Positions 8,752-18,609 of a DNA stretch of 50,704 nucleotides are shown one piece after another. The stretch lies in assembly GCA_029834535.1 (NCBI GenBank), contig JAQMWT010000659.1, forward strand, positions 1 to 50,704, written 5' to 3'. The notes below the pieces were generated by a model. The model was not told the DNA's origin, did no database searches, and worked only from the letters and a program-made list of their open reading frames with translations. Numbering within the stretch: position 1 is the first letter of the stretch; every line of letters begins with the position of its first letter. The DNA is from Chrysophaeum taylorii (taxonomy: Eukaryota > Sar > Pelagophyceae > Pelagomonadales > Pelagomonadaceae). Both the position numbers and the translations under genes were made by a program.

Positions 8752-10566
8752 AACTTTCTATTTTTCGGCTCGATTTTGTGGTATGACCTCAAGAATTTTT
8801 TTGGATCGCGAAGTTAGTTAGTTAGTCTGTTTGTTTGTTCTTGGGGATCTCTGTCTGATGATCAACCCCCTAATGATCCCCCTAAAATATGAACTTTTGT
8901 AATTCACTCTGTCAATTTTTTTTTAAGAAAGAAGGAGTGAACAAAGAATGAAGGAAGCGAACTAACTACTAAGTCTTGTTCTCTCGTCAAGAGTACAGCG
9001 AAATGGTCACGCTGGATGGAGGTTGCCACCGGAATGTCTCCCGGTCTTTGAGGGGAGTCCCAAACGGACTGCCACGGGTCCCACGCCGACACCCTTACTT
9101 CTGTTGAGCTCTGCTATGCTTCCGAGCCGTCATCCTGGACGCCGAAACAACAAAACTTCTAGGTTCGAGGAGGTAGTGGACTGCTAGGCTCCCAGAGTCT
9201 TGGGGTGGTGTTGGAAGCTTGAACTTTGGAAAGCGGCACCCGAGGGGCGCGTTCGAGGTGCGTTTGGAATTGACGACGACGCACTGGTCAGCTTTGGCTT
9301 TGAGTGCGAATACGTCCATGTCGCCAGGTTTTTCTGCTTCTTGTTGCGCGCCGCGGGCGCGTTCTCGTTGGCAAACTTGGCACGAAGGCCTTTGGGGAGC
9401 CAGGCGAGTTGGAGATCTTCATGCCGAACTGTATGTTTCGAGGTGGCGATTGAGGGCGATCCTGCCGTGGTGTAGGCCCCGAGGTCGTACTTCGAGAGCA
9501 GATCCTCGATCTTCTTCGAAACGGGGTAGCCCTTGATGTTACCGACGGCCGACTTGAGGGTACGAGATCTGGAGCTTCGTCGGCCAGTTGGAAGCGCCAG
9601 CACAGGCCTGGAGGTCAGCAGACGTGAGGCGAGTACCGCCGATGATTGGGGCGTCCGAGTAGGCGCCCGGGTCGTCGAAAGGCGCGTTTGCGAAACGATG
9701 GGAACAGCGTCAAATATATATCCGAGTCCTGAGTCGTCGAGAGCCGGGCGCCGGCTCCCGGCGGGCGGTGTCCTGCTGCTCCTTTTGGATTGAAGGGGCT
9801 GGGGCCGCACTGCAGCTGACACCCGCCCAAGCCGCGTGCTTGGCCAGTGCCTTCTTTCAAGCACCCGTGACGGCACCCCGCATGGCCACGACACGCATCG
9901 CCGCCTCACAGACGAGTTGAGTCCTGTCGATGTTGGCCGTACGCGCGCGCCGCCTGAGGTGGCTGCCGTGCCGAGCCGCCATTGACAAAAAAAAACACCG
10001 TCAGGATGGAATCTTTCCTTCAGAGACATGGAAACCTTCAAATATGTGAGAAGAAGAACAGGGAACTTTTTGGGTCGTTCAACACCACCCGGCGCGAGTC
10101 CAGACGGACTTTTCAAGGACGAGCCGGAGGTAGGTAGTAACGGGCGGGTGACGGGCGTTCTTTCGCCTTGAGCACACGCACTCACACCACTACGCGACCA
10201 CCCGCTATCTGTCTCCCGCCCAAGCCACACCCCGACCTCGGAAGCGCGAGGATGCAATACCAACGCACTCATCAACAACCTCGCCGTTGTTGTTGGCTTA
10301 ACAACACACAGTGCCTGCCTACGGTCTGCAAAAAAAAAACTGGAAGCTCCCTCCGAAAAACAGTTGTGAGGCAAAAAATTAAAGCTTCGCGCGAAACAAA
10401 TAATAACCTCGGGTGACGAACGACGCTTTAATATTGTGGATGTACACATGGTTTATGCATCATGATTCGTGAAGTTCACTTTGCCTGGGCGACAAGCAGT
10501 GTGTGGTGCTTTATGGATCGTGGAGTTCACTTTCCCTGCCCAATGCATAATACACTTTTTTAAAGG
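8752..10566. other. 1.8-kb stretch without a supported gene
   Basis: A 421-codon minus-strand frame (ATG at 10449, end 9184) is present, but its composition (Ser/Arg/Thr/Pro-rich, no GC-rich third-position bias, no motif) looks like chance or a relic. TAGTTAGTTAGT near 8812-8826 lies just upstream of the repeat-protein ATG. At 10456-10560 two similar phrases (GTGAAGTTCACTTTGCCTG and GTGGAGTTCACTTTCCCTG) form a short imperfect direct repeat directly before the next gene's ATG. Confidence 0.5.
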
Positions 10567-12461
10567 ATGATGGCGGCGAGCTTGCGCCAGCTGATTCTCG
10601 GGGGGGGGGCGGACGATGCGACCGAAGAGGATGCGGATCATCCAGTGGTCGACGCGACAGACAGCCCCCTGGAGGAGTCCTCGTCCTCGTCGTCGGAGGA
10701 CGAGGCGTCTTCAACGAAAAAGAAGAAGGATTCGTCTTTGACGACGCAAAAGAGGAAGCGCGTACGACCGACGGTGGGTCCGTCTCGGAAAACGGTCGGT
10801 CCGTTCGTGGATCGGCTGTTCGCGTCGCACTCCGTGCGGACGGGGAACCGGGCCTTCGTCGGACGCCTGGCGGAATTGGGCGTCTCGAGCGCGTCGGACG
10901 GCAGCGTCTCGTGGCGGTACCTCAACTCGAGGCAGCTCTGGGACGGCGACAACACGAGCCGGCGCGTGGCCGAGGACCTGCGGGCGACGGTGCCGGCGAC
11001 GTGCGACCGCGCCTGCGACCGCGCCGAGACGCTCGGGACGCGAGAGAGCCGCGAGGTCGCGGTCAGGCTGTTGGCGTCGGCGCTCCGGTCGATGAAAGCG
11101 TACGACGGTGCGGTCGTCGCGTGCGCCGTCCGCGTGGCACGGATCGAGGAACGCGCGCGGGAGACCGTCCTCGGTTGGCTGCGCGCGATGGGGACCGACT
11201 GGAAGCGCGCGCAATACTCGTCCGAACTGAAGGCGCGCGACCCACGCCAGTCGTGGTACCGGTCGCGGTCCGCGCCGCCGACGAGCGACCAACGGGCTGA
11301 CCTTTTGGTGGCGGCCATCGTGGTCGCCTGGGTGAGCGGCCGCGGCCGCGCCGTCGACGAGCTCTTGATGCTCTGCGCCCAGACGGCGCCGCACCGCGAC
11401 GATCGCACGGCGGTCGCGGTCGCCGCGTGTCGCGCTATCGCGCCTTTGGTGCCCGTCGACGCCTGCCTCGACGTCTACGACGACGCCGAGTGCGATGCCC
11501 TCTTCGCGTCCCTCGACGACGCGGCGAGACGCGAGGCGGCCGCCTTGTTGCGCGAGTCGCGCGCCCTGGACCTCGCCGCGCGCGCCCCCGATACGCGCTG
11601 GTCGGCCGTCGCGATCGCGCTCGCGGCCCTCGTCGCCGACGACGGCCCCGACCTCGCGCGACAGAGGGTCGAGTGCCGCCTCGCGCGCCGCGCCCTCGCG
11701 CGCCGACACGATCCGGACGCCCTCATCGACTGGCTCCGTGTCGAGCCCGCCGCCGCTCGCTTCGGCCTCGACGAGCGGGCCGTCGACGTCCTCGAATCGC
11801 TCGCGACCGTGCCCGCGCTCGCCGCCGCCGTCCACGCGGCCTACTTCGTCTGCAATGATCCCGACGTCTACCGGAGGCGCGCGCCCGCGCTCTGGCGCGC
11901 CCTCGCCAAGGCCCTCGACGACGACGGACCTCGACTCGAGAACCGGAAGCTCGTCTTTTTTTCGGAAGGCCACGACTCCTTGTGGAGGAAGTTCTTCTTC
12001 CTATCGCCGACGCCCGACGATCTCTTCGATGACGGAATCCTCGCAGACGAAGAAGAGAACGACGACGACGACATAGTCGCGGACGATCCTTTCGACGACT
12101 GGTATCTCACCGGCCTCCCGGCACCGCTCCTGCTCTTAGGCTACAAGTACCTGGTACGTGCCTCGCGTGTCGCGCCACCCCCTCGCAGGTCGCCGCGCGC
12201 CTCTACGCGCGCGACTCGTTGCAGCCGGCCACGCGCAGGCATGTCCTCTTGGAAGCGGGACGACGGCCCGGCGCGTCCGCATTCTTTCGCGCCTTTTCGC
12301 GCGCCGTCTTGGGGGGTAATACCATGCCACTTGACGGCGGCGGCGAGGGCGGGAGGAGGAAAAGCGTTTTCGCCGACGACGATGAAGAGGAAGAAGAAGA
12401 AGAAGAAGGGCAAGAACAACAAGCCGAACCGCCGACGAAGAAGCTCAAGCCGTCGTCGTAG
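10567..12461 (+). CDS. Unidentified large helical protein with acidic and basic low-complexity ends; one 35-nt intron
   Basis: Two exons, 10567-12153 and 12189-12461, about 619 residues. The intron is GTACGTGCC...CCCTCGCAG (12154-12188, 35 nt). Splicing is phase 0 and joins GYKYL to VAARLYARDSLQP; reading through instead gives a long Arg/Lys/Cys-Val frame with no sense. N-terminus: a Ser/Glu/Asp run then a Lys/Arg stretch (KKKKDSS...KRKRVRP) that could act as a nuclear signal. The middle 450 residues are Ala/Arg/Leu-rich helices resembling HEAT-type repeats. Near the end an acidic loop precedes WYLTGLPAPLLLLGYKYL; the C-terminus has a Glu run and PPTKKLKPSS. I do not recognise a family. The composition suggests a nuclear or nucleolar protein, inference only. 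Confidence 0.75.
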
Positions 12462-12531
12462 CGTAGGCATCCGCGTGACGTGGGAAGCTGCACGCATAAT
12501 ATTATCAGCATGGAGGAGGGGCGGACAGGCG

Positions 12532-12566
12532 GTGTGCGTGTGTGTGTGTGTGTGTGTGTGCGTGTG
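12532..12566. repeat. (GT)n microsatellite
   Basis: A GTGTGCG(TG)n run in the convergent space between the two neighbouring stop codons (12461 and 12723). Confidence 0.9.
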
Positions 12567-12722
12567 CAAGAATACGGAAGCCACGTCCAAGGGAGGGCGA
12601 GCGCGTGTATAGAACAAATGAAATTGAACGAATTTTCGCCGCCAGCCGGCAGGTCGGTCGGACTTTTTTTGCGTGAGAGATGAAGAGTGCGGCGGCGCCC
12701 ACGTCCAGAAAAAGGGTGGTCT

Positions 12723-14231
12723 TCAAAGCGGGTCGCAGGGACGGATCTGGTCGAGCCTCGAGTAGATGCCCCAGGTGGTCCAGTCGACGTCGTTGGCTTC
12801 GCACCAGACCTGCATCCAGTACCAGGCCTCGGGCGAGGGAAGGGTCCGCGGACGGGGTCCCTCGGCCTGGCGGACAATATTTCCGTCGTGGAGGTGCCAG
12901 ACTTCGAGGAGGAGGATGTGCTTGGGCATTGAGTCGTCAGAGTCGCCAGAGATCGTAAAGCTCCAGAAGCTGGAGACGCGGTTCCTCGCGCGAAGAAGAT
13001 ACTTAATTTGCGAATCGCGGCGGTTCTCGAGGCAATTGTCGAGCTGGGTACCCTCGTAGATGAGACGCTTGAGGGACCTGATTTCCTCGACGCGAAGGTT
13101 CGAGGGGATCGCGCCGCGGTCGGTGCCCGCGCCGACCCGGTACGGACCGCGTCCGCCGTTCCGGGGATCGTCGTAGGGCACGGCGACGACGGTACCCCGG
13201 GGGATCGTGGCACCGGTCTTGAACATGGGTCTCAAGCCGCGGGGATTGGGGAGAAAAGGTTCGTCGTCCGCGAAGTCGACCGTCGTAAGAGCGTAGGTGT
13301 CCATCGCGGCGGCGACCGTCTTGGGCGTGCGTCCCGACGTCGAATATTTAGGGTCGGCGCGTCGCATTTCCTCAAAAAAATCAACAGCGAGGGTTACGAC
13401 GTGCGGTCCTTCGAGGTCCGTGGCGTGGCGTGCGATCCAGGGAAGGGCCTCGTGGCTAAAGAATCTTTCGTCACCGGCGAAAAATCGCGCGCACCTCGCG
13501 CGACATACCGAGTCGGCTACCCACGAAGGAAGTCCCAAAGCCTCGCACTGCGCCCTACGAAGCGCGGGGAGCGGGCCCTTTTCGTCGGCGGGCTGCTGGC
13601 AGAAGGCGGCGGCGGCTTTTTTGGTGAGACCATCGATGCCCGCGAGGTCGCGGAGCGCGTCGCGCGCGCTCTTATCGCCTCTTCCGACCGATTCGTAGGC
13701 GCGCGAAAACCGGTACGCGACGCGTTCCTCGTCGGCGTCCCCCGCGAGCCAGGGGGCCGATCGGAGGCCCGCCGGAACGTCGGGGTACTTTTCGAGGAGA
13801 TGCGCCACCAGATCCTCCAATACGGCGTCGCCCTTCTCTTTAACTCGCGGCGGCTTCCACGTCGCCACCGGCCGGACCGTCGCGTTGAACCACGCGGCCA
13901 GCCGCGCGAGGACCACGGCATGCCGCGGGTTCAAATCCGGCACGGCTTCCACAAGCAAGCCGAGCCGCGCCTCGGCGGCCTCGGCTTCGAGCCGCGCGAC
14001 CGTCCGAAGGTTCTTGCTGACGTCATCGTCCCCATACTCCTCGTCGATCCGCGTCGCGACGCTCGACAACAGAAGCCGCCGGAGCCCGGGGTCCGCCAAT
14101 GTCGACGACGACGACGACGACGACGACGACACGGGTTCGGCGGAAACCGCGATCTTCGCCCGCGCCGGCGCTTGGGTGGTGGCGCGGAAGGCGCAGCCAA
14201 ACACGAAGAAGAAGACGACGACAATGTACAT
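12723..14231 (-). CDS. PcfJ-like domain protein with secretory/plastid-type leader
   Basis: 502 residues. Residues about 387-480 carry the PcfJ-like signature: a Leu-rich helix, EGTQLDNCLENRRDSQIKYL (with Cys400 at the position of the usual HC/NC pair), an R-x-R strand, a HILLLEVWHL strand, then NIVRQAEGPRPRTLPSPEAW. PcfJ domains were named from bacterial plasmid proteins and also occur in phages; their biochemical role is not settled. The N-terminus MYIVVVFFFVFGCAFRATTQ is a clear signal peptide followed by Phe at the likely cleavage point and a Ser/Ala-rich stretch, as in ochrophyte plastid leaders; a plain secreted or ER protein is the alternative. The part between (about 50-380) is helical and unrecognised, and includes a Ser run. 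Start is an ATG at 14231. Confidence 0.65.
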   Translation of the reverse strand: MYIVVVFFFVFGCAFRATTQAPARAKIAVSAEPVSSSSSSSSSTLADPGLRRLLLSSVATRIDEEYGDDDVSKNLRTVARLEAEAAEARLGLLVEAVPDLNPRHAVVLARLAAWFNATVRPVATWKPPRVKEKGDAVLEDLVAHLLEKYPDVPAGLRSAPWLAGDADEERVAYRFSRAYESVGRGDKSARDALRDLAGIDGLTKKAAAAFCQQPADEKGPLPALRRAQCEALGLPSWVADSVCRARCARFFAGDERFFSHEALPWIARHATDLEGPHVVTLAVDFFEEMRRADPKYSTSGRTPKTVAAAMDTYALTTVDFADDEPFLPNPRGLRPMFKTGATIPRGTVVAVPYDDPRNGGRGPYRVGAGTDRGAIPSNLRVEEIRSLKRLIYEGTQLDNCLENRRDSQIKYLLRARNRVSSFWSFTISGDSDDSMPKHILLLEVWHLHDGNIVRQAEGPRPRTLPSPEAWYWMQVWCEANDVDWTTWGIYSRLDQIRPCDPL

Positions 14232-14379
14232 ATGTGAGGGTAAGGAATCATGTCCTTCGTCGCAGGCCAGGCCAGGCCAGGCCAGGCAGGCACCTACGAC
14301 GATGAGACTTGATGATGATCCGCAACCACACCGTCATTGCGACAAGGCAAGCGACCCGCGAGACATTGAACGCAATTAC
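14232..14379. other. Short spacer with CCAGG repeats
   Basis: CCAGGCCAGGCCAGGCCAGG-type repetition at about 14264-14290; otherwise nothing seen. Confidence 0.6.
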
Positions 14380-14743
14380 TTACTTTTGGTCCGTCGTCCG
14401 CTCGACGCACGCGGTCACGTGCGTCTCGTTGAACCTCGCCACCTTCTTTCTCTTGACCTGCGCGAGTCAAGCCACGATCCGCCGGGCCACGGGCTAGCCT
14501 CCAACGCGCAGGTCCAGGCCCGCGCGCCTTGGCTCTGGAGCTTCTTGCAGCATCCGTTTTCTCGGCCACGTCAACGCGACCAAACTTTGCGATCAATGGC
14601 AACACCATACCCTCGTCGTCAAATGCCTCGAAATCGTACCGCCTTGTGATCCACGCCACATCATGAGGTCTCAGGCGCGTCGCGCCGCGCTCAAACGACT
14701 CGGCGCAAAGAGCGCTCTCCACGACGAGATCTCCGATAATCGT
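14380..14743 (-). CDS. Possible small two-exon gene or fragment, unidentified
   Basis: Low-confidence call. On the minus strand a frame open below 14743 reads TIIGDLVVESALCAESFERG and continues through HDVAWITRRYDFEAFDDEG before losing coding character near 14510. A second short segment, 14380-14457, is preceded by a good acceptor (CTCGCGCAG) and reads VKRKKVARFNETHVTACVER to a TAA at 14380, itself overlapping AAAAGTAAGT. The donor is not certain (GT at about 14489 or 14504). No in-frame ATG is present at the left part, so a first exon may lie further upstream or the gene may be broken. Confidence 0.25.
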
Positions 14744-15173
14744 TCACAGACAGCAGGATCGCGCTAGATATATCTTCTTTATGTACGGTTGAAACCCTTA
14801 CTACGAACAGCGTTAAGAATTCACTGAATAAGCAGCCTTTTTTGCTCGAGATTCTTTTTAATTCACATCCACATCCACATTCACTTCGAACTTCGCATTC
14901 ACTTCACATTCGAATCAATATCAGAGGCCTATAGCTATGCTTTAGAGCACGGGAATGTTTGTTCACTTCACTATAGATTCACGACCATCGCCACGCGCAA
15001 CTTTGGTTGAAAAACTAATCCTCGGTTTGAAACATAACCAAAGCCTATTATTTATTTATTTATTTATTTATTTATTACAAGAAGTGTAGAACGAACTTTT
15101 GAAAAACAATGAGAAGAAAGGAAAGGGTAAGGATAATTGTGTGATCACGACGCCGGCCGTCGTAGCGCTCGTG
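14744..15173. other. AT-rich spacer with TTTA microsatellite
   Basis: AT-rich DNA with a (TTTA)n run at about 15048-15076, about 100 bp upstream of the thymidylate kinase start. A CACATCCACATTCACTTCGA-like simple pattern lies at 14868-14915. No gene seen. Confidence 0.6.
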
Positions 15174-15797
15174 ATGATGCGCGGGCTTTTCGTGGTCCTC
15201 GAGGGCGTCGACCGCTCGGGCAAGTCGACGCAGTGCGTTCGGCTCAAGGAGTGGCTCGAGGGCGCTGGGCGCACGGTGGACCTCTGGCGGTTCCCCGACC
15301 GCTCGACCGAGGTCGGCGGGCTCATCGACCGCTATCTGAAGCGCGAGATCGAGCTCGATGACCGCGCCGTTCATCTGCTCTTTTCGGCGAATCGCTGGGA
15401 GATGGCCGAGCGTTTGCAGGCAACCCTCGATTCCGGGACCGACGTGGTCTGCGATCGATACGCCTTTTCGGGGGTCGCGTTTTCGGCGGCGAAACCGGAC
15501 CTGGACGTCGACTGGTGCAAGGCCCCCGACGCCGGTCTCCCCGCGCCGGACCTCGTCCTCTTTTTAGATATCGACCACGCCAAGGCCCAGGAGCGCGGCG
15601 GCTTTGGCGCGGAGCGGTACGAGGTCGACGACCTCCAACGCGCGGTCAAGCGCAATTTCGACGCCCTCGAGAACCCGCTGACCTGGCGCCGCGTCGACGC
15701 GGCCCAGGACGTCGACCAGGTACACCGCGATATACGCGTTTTCGTCCAGGAGGCCATCGACAAAGCCCAAGATTCCATTATTTCCCGCCTCTGGTAG
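15174..15797 (+). CDS. Thymidylate kinase (dTMP kinase)
   Basis: Phosphorylates dTMP to dTDP for DNA synthesis. 207 residues from ATG 15174 (a second ATG follows at 15177), the usual size. P-loop EGVDRSGKST at residues 10-19 carries the Arg after Asp typical of eukaryotic-type enzymes. The RFPDRST segment, the CDRYAFSGVAFSAAKPDL block (residues 93-110) that binds the nucleotide base, and the lid RGGFGAERYE (141-150) are all present. The frame is open further upstream only through a TTG at 15099; a GTAAGG at 15127 and TCGTAG at 15165 could mark a 39-nt 5' UTR intron, unproven. Its stop is 30 bp from the stop of the convergent neighbour. No leader is visible, so cytosolic/nuclear. Confidence 0.93.
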   Translation: MMRGLFVVLEGVDRSGKSTQCVRLKEWLEGAGRTVDLWRFPDRSTEVGGLIDRYLKREIELDDRAVHLLFSANRWEMAERLQATLDSGTDVVCDRYAFSGVAFSAAKPDLDVDWCKAPDAGLPAPDLVLFLDIDHAKAQERGGFGAERYEVDDLQRAVKRNFDALENPLTWRRVDAAQDVDQVHRDIRVFVQEAIDKAQDSIISRLW

Positions 15798-15827
15798 GTA
15801 GGTAGGCAGAGGTAGGCGTGAAAAAAA

Positions 15828-18053
15828 TTAGAGGGGTGGCGGCGGCTGCTGGTGCCGCCGCCGCCGCAGGTTCCCTCCTCCTCCTCCTCCGGAACCGGCT
15901 GTTGCTGGCTTCTTGGTGGAGGCCGGCGACGAGGGTGACCGGCGCTTCTTCTTGTGGCAGGGTGGCTCGGGACGAGGCGGCAAGGCGAGTCGATTTGCGG
16001 CGGCGGCGGCGGTGGAGCAGAGGGCGCGCGTGGTGTCGACCGTGGAGCGAAACTTGCGCCACTCGCAGAGGTTGACCTGGAGGTCGTAGAAGGTGATCTT
16101 GTCCCGGAGCGCCTCTTCGGAGATGAGGGGGGAAAAGCGCTTTCGGGCGCGTCGGGTGACCCAGGCGAGCATGTGCTCGAGGCGCGGAAGGAGGTCGGTG
16201 CAGTGGTTGTGGAGGTGGTGATAGAGCTTGTCGAGGAGTGTTGCGCGGGCGTCGGCGCGGGAGCGCGCGGAAACGGTCGGAAACAAAAAGTTGAAAGCGG
16301 CGTCGGCGCCGTCGCCGACGGTGCACTCCGAGTCGAGGATGCCGAGGGCGGGGTAAGCGAGATGGGTCGAGACCAAAAACATCTTGGCCATCGTCGGGCC
16401 GATCTCGCGGTGCGTCATGAGGGTCCTTTCGAGGATGGCGCGGAGGTTTGCGGCGTCGACGTCGACGAAACTAGGAAAGGAAGGAACGTGATCCTCGATA
16501 ACATCAAAGGCGCGGTGGCCGATCTCGACGAAGCGCCTCGTGCGATCGACGACGTAGTAGACGAACTCTTCGCCCGAGGAGCCGCGCGGCGGGTGGCAGC
16601 TGTAGGAGGTCGTGTGGAGCTTTTTGCCCTCGGCGCGGTAGTCGAGATACCGTCGGTGCAGAACGCCGTCGCGCTCGAAGGCCGAGGCGGGGTCGACGAG
16701 AACCATGCGGCCGAGGGCGCGGTCCTCGCGCGATGCCGTCTCCTCGAAGAGCGGGCGCAGCAGCGTCTCGAAGAGGTCGATGTTCCGGCTCCCCGAAAAC
16801 GCGTAGCCGAGGACGTACTTGTCGCGGGGCGTCTCGAGCGCCGGGAGGTGGTAGACGACGCTGAGGAGGTAGCGCTCGTGGGTGCCGAGGGCCGCGTGCC
16901 AGGGCATCCACTTGTCGCCGCGCGCGCACTTGCCCGTGAGAAACTCGAGCATTAAGGCCTCGGACGCGACGACGTCGACGACGGGGCCGCCGCCGCCCGC
17001 GCGCTTTTCGTAGTCGCCGAGTTCGCGGTCGAACTCTAGGTAGGCCGCGACGCGGCCCGGGCCGCAGCGCGCCGCCGAATCGTCGTCGGTCACCAGCGCC
17101 TCGGGGGCCGCGACGATCTCGGCGTACTCGGCCCGGAGCTGGAGCACGAAGAATTCTAGCATGTTGTCGATCTCCGCGTCGCACGGCCGCGCGTCGACCA
17201 GCCGGTCGACCGGCGCGAGTCGCACGTCCTTGGCTTCGTCGGGCCACACGATCTTGTCGACCCAGCTTGGCTCCTCGTCGTACACGATTTCCGTTTCGGT
17301 CCGTTGCTTGCCCGCGGCCGCGTCGATCAAGAGCGTCACGCTCGTCACCGTCGCCGGAAACCATCTCGGTTCTTGGAGGTCGTCGTTGTTCGGGTAGGTG
17401 TGGACCTCGAGCCGCGTGCCGACGGAGACGCGCGTCGGCCTCGGAATTTCCTGGTTCAGCTTCTTCTTCTTCTTCTTCTTGTTCTTCTTCTTCTCCTCCT
17501 CCTCGAGCGGTGGTGCTGCCGCCGGCGGCGTTCCCTCGGCCGCGACGCATTCCGACGCGAACTGCGCCAAGATGTCGAACCGCGAGTCCTCGGAGGAGGC
17601 TTTGGTCTTGTCCTTTTCCGGGGCCGCCGCGACGACCAGCGTCGCCGGTGCGTCGTTCTTGTTGTTGTTGTTGTTGTTGTTGTTGGGAGGCGTCGATTCG
17701 ACCGGCGGCCGGCGCGCCTCGGGCCGCGCGCCGCCGGGCGCCGCCGCCGGTCGAGGTGGCGGCGACCACGAAGAACAAGGCGGCTGCTGATGATATTCGC
17801 GCCGCCAGTGGTGCTGCTGCCAGTGCTCCGCGGGTCGCAGCCACGGGGCAAGGGATTCACTTGGGTTTACGACGAGGGGGAGGGGATGAGGGGCGTAGTG
17901 TGCCGTCGGCCACGGGGGTCGACGATGTGTGACGTCGTAGCGTCGGGAGTCGAATGCGCCTCCCTCGGCGTAGTCGTAGTCGCCGGCGCAGGCCCTCCGG
18001 TAGGGGTCGGCCTCCATCATGGCGGCGGCGGCGGCGGCTTTAAAGTAGTCCAT
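15828..18053 (-). CDS. Tudor/agenet-like protein with a helical domain resembling phage thymine-modification (ADDT/HMUDK_hel) proteins
   Basis: 741 residues, single exon, ATG at 18053. N-terminal 205 residues are low complexity (His/Gln/Pro, Asn run, Lys run). Residues about 208-282 look like a Tudor/agenet fold: VGTRLEVHTYP, RWFPATVTSV, EIVYDEEPSWVDKIVWPD, DVRL. Residues about 540-670 form a helical domain with IGPTMAKMFLVSTHLAYPAL, ECTVGDGADAAFNFLFP and FYDLQVNLCEWRKFR. The spacing and the GxGA...N and LCE-x-x-K-[FY] elements recall the helical domain of amino-acid:DNA transferase and 5-hmdU kinase-associated proteins of phages, which also has scattered eukaryotic relatives; I match this from memory. 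Residues 395-530 are unrecognised. The C-terminus is basic and Gly-rich. A chromatin-binding, possibly DNA-modifying role is inference. Confidence 0.6.
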   Translation of the reverse strand: MDYFKAAAAAAMMEADPYRRACAGDYDYAEGGAFDSRRYDVTHRRPPWPTAHYAPHPLPLVVNPSESLAPWLRPAEHWQQHHWRREYHQQPPCSSWSPPPRPAAAPGGARPEARRPPVESTPPNNNNNNNNKNDAPATLVVAAAPEKDKTKASSEDSRFDILAQFASECVAAEGTPPAAAPPLEEEEKKKNKKKKKKKLNQEIPRPTRVSVGTRLEVHTYPNNDDLQEPRWFPATVTSVTLLIDAAAGKQRTETEIVYDEEPSWVDKIVWPDEAKDVRLAPVDRLVDARPCDAEIDNMLEFFVLQLRAEYAEIVAAPEALVTDDDSAARCGPGRVAAYLEFDRELGDYEKRAGGGGPVVDVVASEALMLEFLTGKCARGDKWMPWHAALGTHERYLLSVVYHLPALETPRDKYVLGYAFSGSRNIDLFETLLRPLFEETASREDRALGRMVLVDPASAFERDGVLHRRYLDYRAEGKKLHTTSYSCHPPRGSSGEEFVYYVVDRTRRFVEIGHRAFDVIEDHVPSFPSFVDVDAANLRAILERTLMTHREIGPTMAKMFLVSTHLAYPALGILDSECTVGDGADAAFNFLFPTVSARSRADARATLLDKLYHHLHNHCTDLLPRLEHMLAWVTRRARKRFSPLISEEALRDKITFYDLQVNLCEWRKFRSTVDTTRALCSTAAAAANRLALPPRPEPPCHKKKRRSPSSPASTKKPATAGSGGGGGGNLRRRRHQQPPPPL

Positions 18054-18609
18054 GCTGGATGACCGGGCACTCTGAATTCAAGATGATGCCCTCCAAGACA
18101 CTGTGCAGCGCACTTCGTGCCCATAGGAACGATACTGTGTTTGGCGCTTGCCTTTAGTTCTTCGGAAGGACATTTAACTCGAACATTGATTCAAACTGCA
18201 GCATCTTTGGCGTCATAATCGACGACGCGCAACATGAACTTCAATATGGTGGTGGTGGTGGTCTATTATTGTGGATTGGTGGTATGACGACTACTCTCAT
18301 CATCACAGTGTAGATAGAGGTTTTGGGGGGATGGCAAGAGCACAGCACAATCTCTCTCTCGTGCGGGCGGTGAGAGGGGCGGCGGGTCCGGCCACAACCA
18401 ACCAACCAAACACCACGATTTCGAAAACGACTGAGACGACTAAAACAACGACGACGACGACGTCGTAGCAATAAATTTAGTATTAGAGATATGATCGATT
18501 TGCCGTTGGTGTTTGTTGACGGACTACTAACTACTACGCTCTGACGACACCACCACAGTCGAAGAAACTCATTAGTGTGGAATAAGAAGAAGAAGAAGGG
18601 TAAGGGAGA
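18054..18609. other. Divergent intergenic region (shared promoter side)
   Basis: 556 bp between two genes that diverge. Contains GGTGGTGGTGGT at 18248-18260, (ACG)n at about 18446-18463, and GGACTACTAACTACTACGCT at 18521-18540, about 70-90 bp upstream of the NUP85 ATG. Promoters for both genes should lie here. No extra gene seen. Confidence 0.6.

Noticed and set aside
9184..10449. 421-codon minus-strand ORF starting with an ATG
   Set aside because: Ser/Arg/Pro/Thr-rich, no domain, and no GC-rich third-position bias like true genes in the window. Could be a relic but cannot be supported.
13008..14237. 409-codon + strand frame
   Set aside because: Antisense to the PcfJ-like gene, no motif.
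15099..15173. N-terminal extension of thymidylate kinase
   Set aside because: It needs a TTG start; ATG 15174 gives the normal length and N-terminus for the family.
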